Shown here: positions 62,941-64,000 of the stretch, one piece after another
Layout of the letters: every line of letters begins with the position of its first letter
Position numbering within the stretch: the stretch's first letter is position 1
Assembly: GCF_001591445.1 (NCBI RefSeq)
Contig: NZ_BCUX01000016.1
Coordinates: 62,001-126,000 of the forward strand
Source of the DNA: Neobacillus drentensis NBRC 102427
GTDB taxonomy: Bacteria; Bacillota; Bacilli; Bacillales; Cytobacillaceae
Reading direction: 5' to 3'
DNA length: 64,000 nt
The notes under the pieces: model-generated
Told to the model about the DNA's origin: nothing
Seen by the model: the letters and a program-made list of their open reading frames with translations, nothing else
Database searches by the model: none
Translations under genes and position numbers: made by a program

Positions 62941-64000
62941 TTAACTTTGTTCTGCATATTTTTTCTTTTTAGCAGCTTTTTCCCGTTCATTCTTGTCAAG
63001 AATTTTTTTACGAAGACGAATCGATTCAGGTGTAACCTCACAATATTCGTCTTCATTTAAATATTCTAATGACTCTTCTAATGTCATGATGCGCGGTTTT
63101 TTAATAACAGATGTTTGGTCTTTGTTTGCAGAACGAACATTTGTCGCTTGTTTCATTTTTGTAATATTAACGGTGATGTCATTTTCACGAGTGTTTTCGC
63201 CAACGATCATCCCCTCATAAATTTCAGTACCCGGCTCAACAAAAATGGTTCCACGATCTTCAACTTGCATGATACCATAAGTCGAAGCTTTTCCAGATTC
63301 CATCGAAACAAGAACACCTTGATGTCTTCCGCCTACTTGACCTGGTAACATTGGCTGGTAGCTGTCAAAGGTATGATTAATAATTCCATAACCGCGAGTC
63401 ATTGTTAAAAACTCGGTTGTGTATCCAATTAATCCACGAGCTGGTACGTTAAAGATTAAGCGTACTTGACCTGACCCATTGTTTATCATATCAATCATTT
63501 CACCTTTACGGGCACCGATTGATTCCATCACTGAACCTGTATGTTCTTCCGGTACATCAATTTGAACTCTTTCAACTGGTTCACTTCGAACACCGTCAAT
63601 AACCCTAACAATTACTTCTGGTTTTGAAACTTGAAGTTCATAACCTTCACGGCGCATGTTTTCAATCAGGATTGATAAATGAAGTTCACCACGGCCCGAA
63701 ACAATCCAAGCATCTGGTGAATCGGTGTTATCAACACGTAAGCTTACATCTGTTTGTAATTGTGAGCGAAGTCTTTCTTCAATCTTTCTTGAAGTTAAAT
63801 ACTTCCCTTCTCTACCCGCAAATGGACTGTTGTTTACAACGAAAGTCATTTGCAGTGTTGGCTCGTCGATTCTTAAAATTGGCAAAGCTTCCTGATGTTC
63901 TACAGGACAAACGGTTTCACCAACATTTATATCTTCCATTCCTGAAACAGCAATCAAGTCACCTGCTACTGCTTCTTGAATTTCCTGACGTTTTAAACCA
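62941..64000 (-). CDS. typA: TypA/BipA ribosome-associated GTPase (5' end cut by window)
   Basis: The frame is open to the window edge; the visible 352 residues are the C-terminal part of a protein usually about 610 long. Domains III, V and the BipA-specific C-terminal domain are present (FVVNNSPFAGREGKYLTSRK, GRGELHLSILIENMRREGYE, TEFLTMTRGYGIINHTFDSY, DRGTIFVEPGTEIYEGMIVG, TPESIRLRKKILDKNER). The GTPase domain lies outside. TypA aids ribosome assembly and growth under cold or stress. Confidence 0.97.
   Translation of the reverse strand, partial: GLKRQEIQEAVAGDLIAVSGMEDINVGETVCPVEHQEALPILRIDEPTLQMTFVVNNSPFAGREGKYLTSRKIEERLRSQLQTDVSLRVDNTDSPDAWIVSGRGELHLSILIENMRREGYELQVSKPEVIVRVIDGVRSEPVERVQIDVPEEHTGSVMESIGARKGEMIDMINNGSGQVRLIFNVPARGLIGYTTEFLTMTRGYGIINHTFDSYQPMLPGQVGGRHQGVLVSMESGKASTYGIMQVEDRGTIFVEPGTEIYEGMIVGENTRENDITVNITKMKQATNVRSANKDQTSVIKKPRIMTLEESLEYLNEDEYCEVTPESIRLRKKILDKNEREKAAKKKKYAEQS

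Overview
The window reads as a chromosomal core segment from an endospore-forming Bacillaceae bacterium (Firmicutes). The DNA is AT-rich, ribosome binding sites are strong AGGAGG types, TTG and GTG starts are common, and gene order follows the Bacillus subtilis yla-ylb-ctaABCDEFG-mraZ/dcw-spoIIG-sigG-ylm region, inverted so that most genes are on the minus strand. Sporulation genes (spoIIGA, sigE, sigG, spoVD, spoVE, ylbJ, gerR/ylbO, ylbD, ylaJ) confirm a spore former. The genus cannot be fixed from sequence alone; a Neobacillus- or Mesobacillus-like organism would fit. I see no rRNA, tRNA, insertion sequence, prophage or CRISPR array.

Layout from right to left along the minus strand: typA (5' end outside the window) and ylaH; ylaI, ylaL, ylaJ and phoH-like ylaK; ylaN, ftsW and pycA; ctaA divergent from ctaBCDEFG plus a CtaM-like gene (haem A synthesis and caa3 oxidase); the ylbA-ylbP region (spore coat, Ric complex, tRNA acetylation, CoA synthesis, rRNA methylation, L32), carrying an extra enoyl-CoA hydratase, an acyl-CoA carboxylase and small unknown genes; panE, DUF3397 and bshC; then the division and cell-wall cluster mraZ-rsmH-ftsL-pbpB-spoVD-murE-(orphan Mur domain)-mraY-murD-spoVE-murG-murB-divIB-ylxW-ylxX-sbp-ftsA-ftsZ; then spoIIGA-sigE, sigG and ylmC-D-E-sepF-ylmG (3' end outside the window).

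The genes join lipid II synthesis, septation and the switch to spore septum and cortex formation: FtsZ/FtsA/SepF/DivIB/FtsL/PbpB/FtsW build the vegetative septum, SpoVD/SpoVE are the spore counterparts, and SpoIIGA activates pro-sigma E before sigma G takes over in the forespore. Several terminators split the cluster into transcription units.

The most notable items are an intact orphan Mur-ligase N-terminal domain gene between murE and mraY; a CsfG-like small RNA with a sigma F-type promoter; a 16-bp hairpin in the sigG leader; a CTG start for spoIIGA; a family of repeats placed directly behind stop codons; a perfect 21-bp hairpin and structured leader before divIB; MraZ operator repeats, one next to the mraZ ribosome binding site; and a cre-like site before the carboxylase gene.
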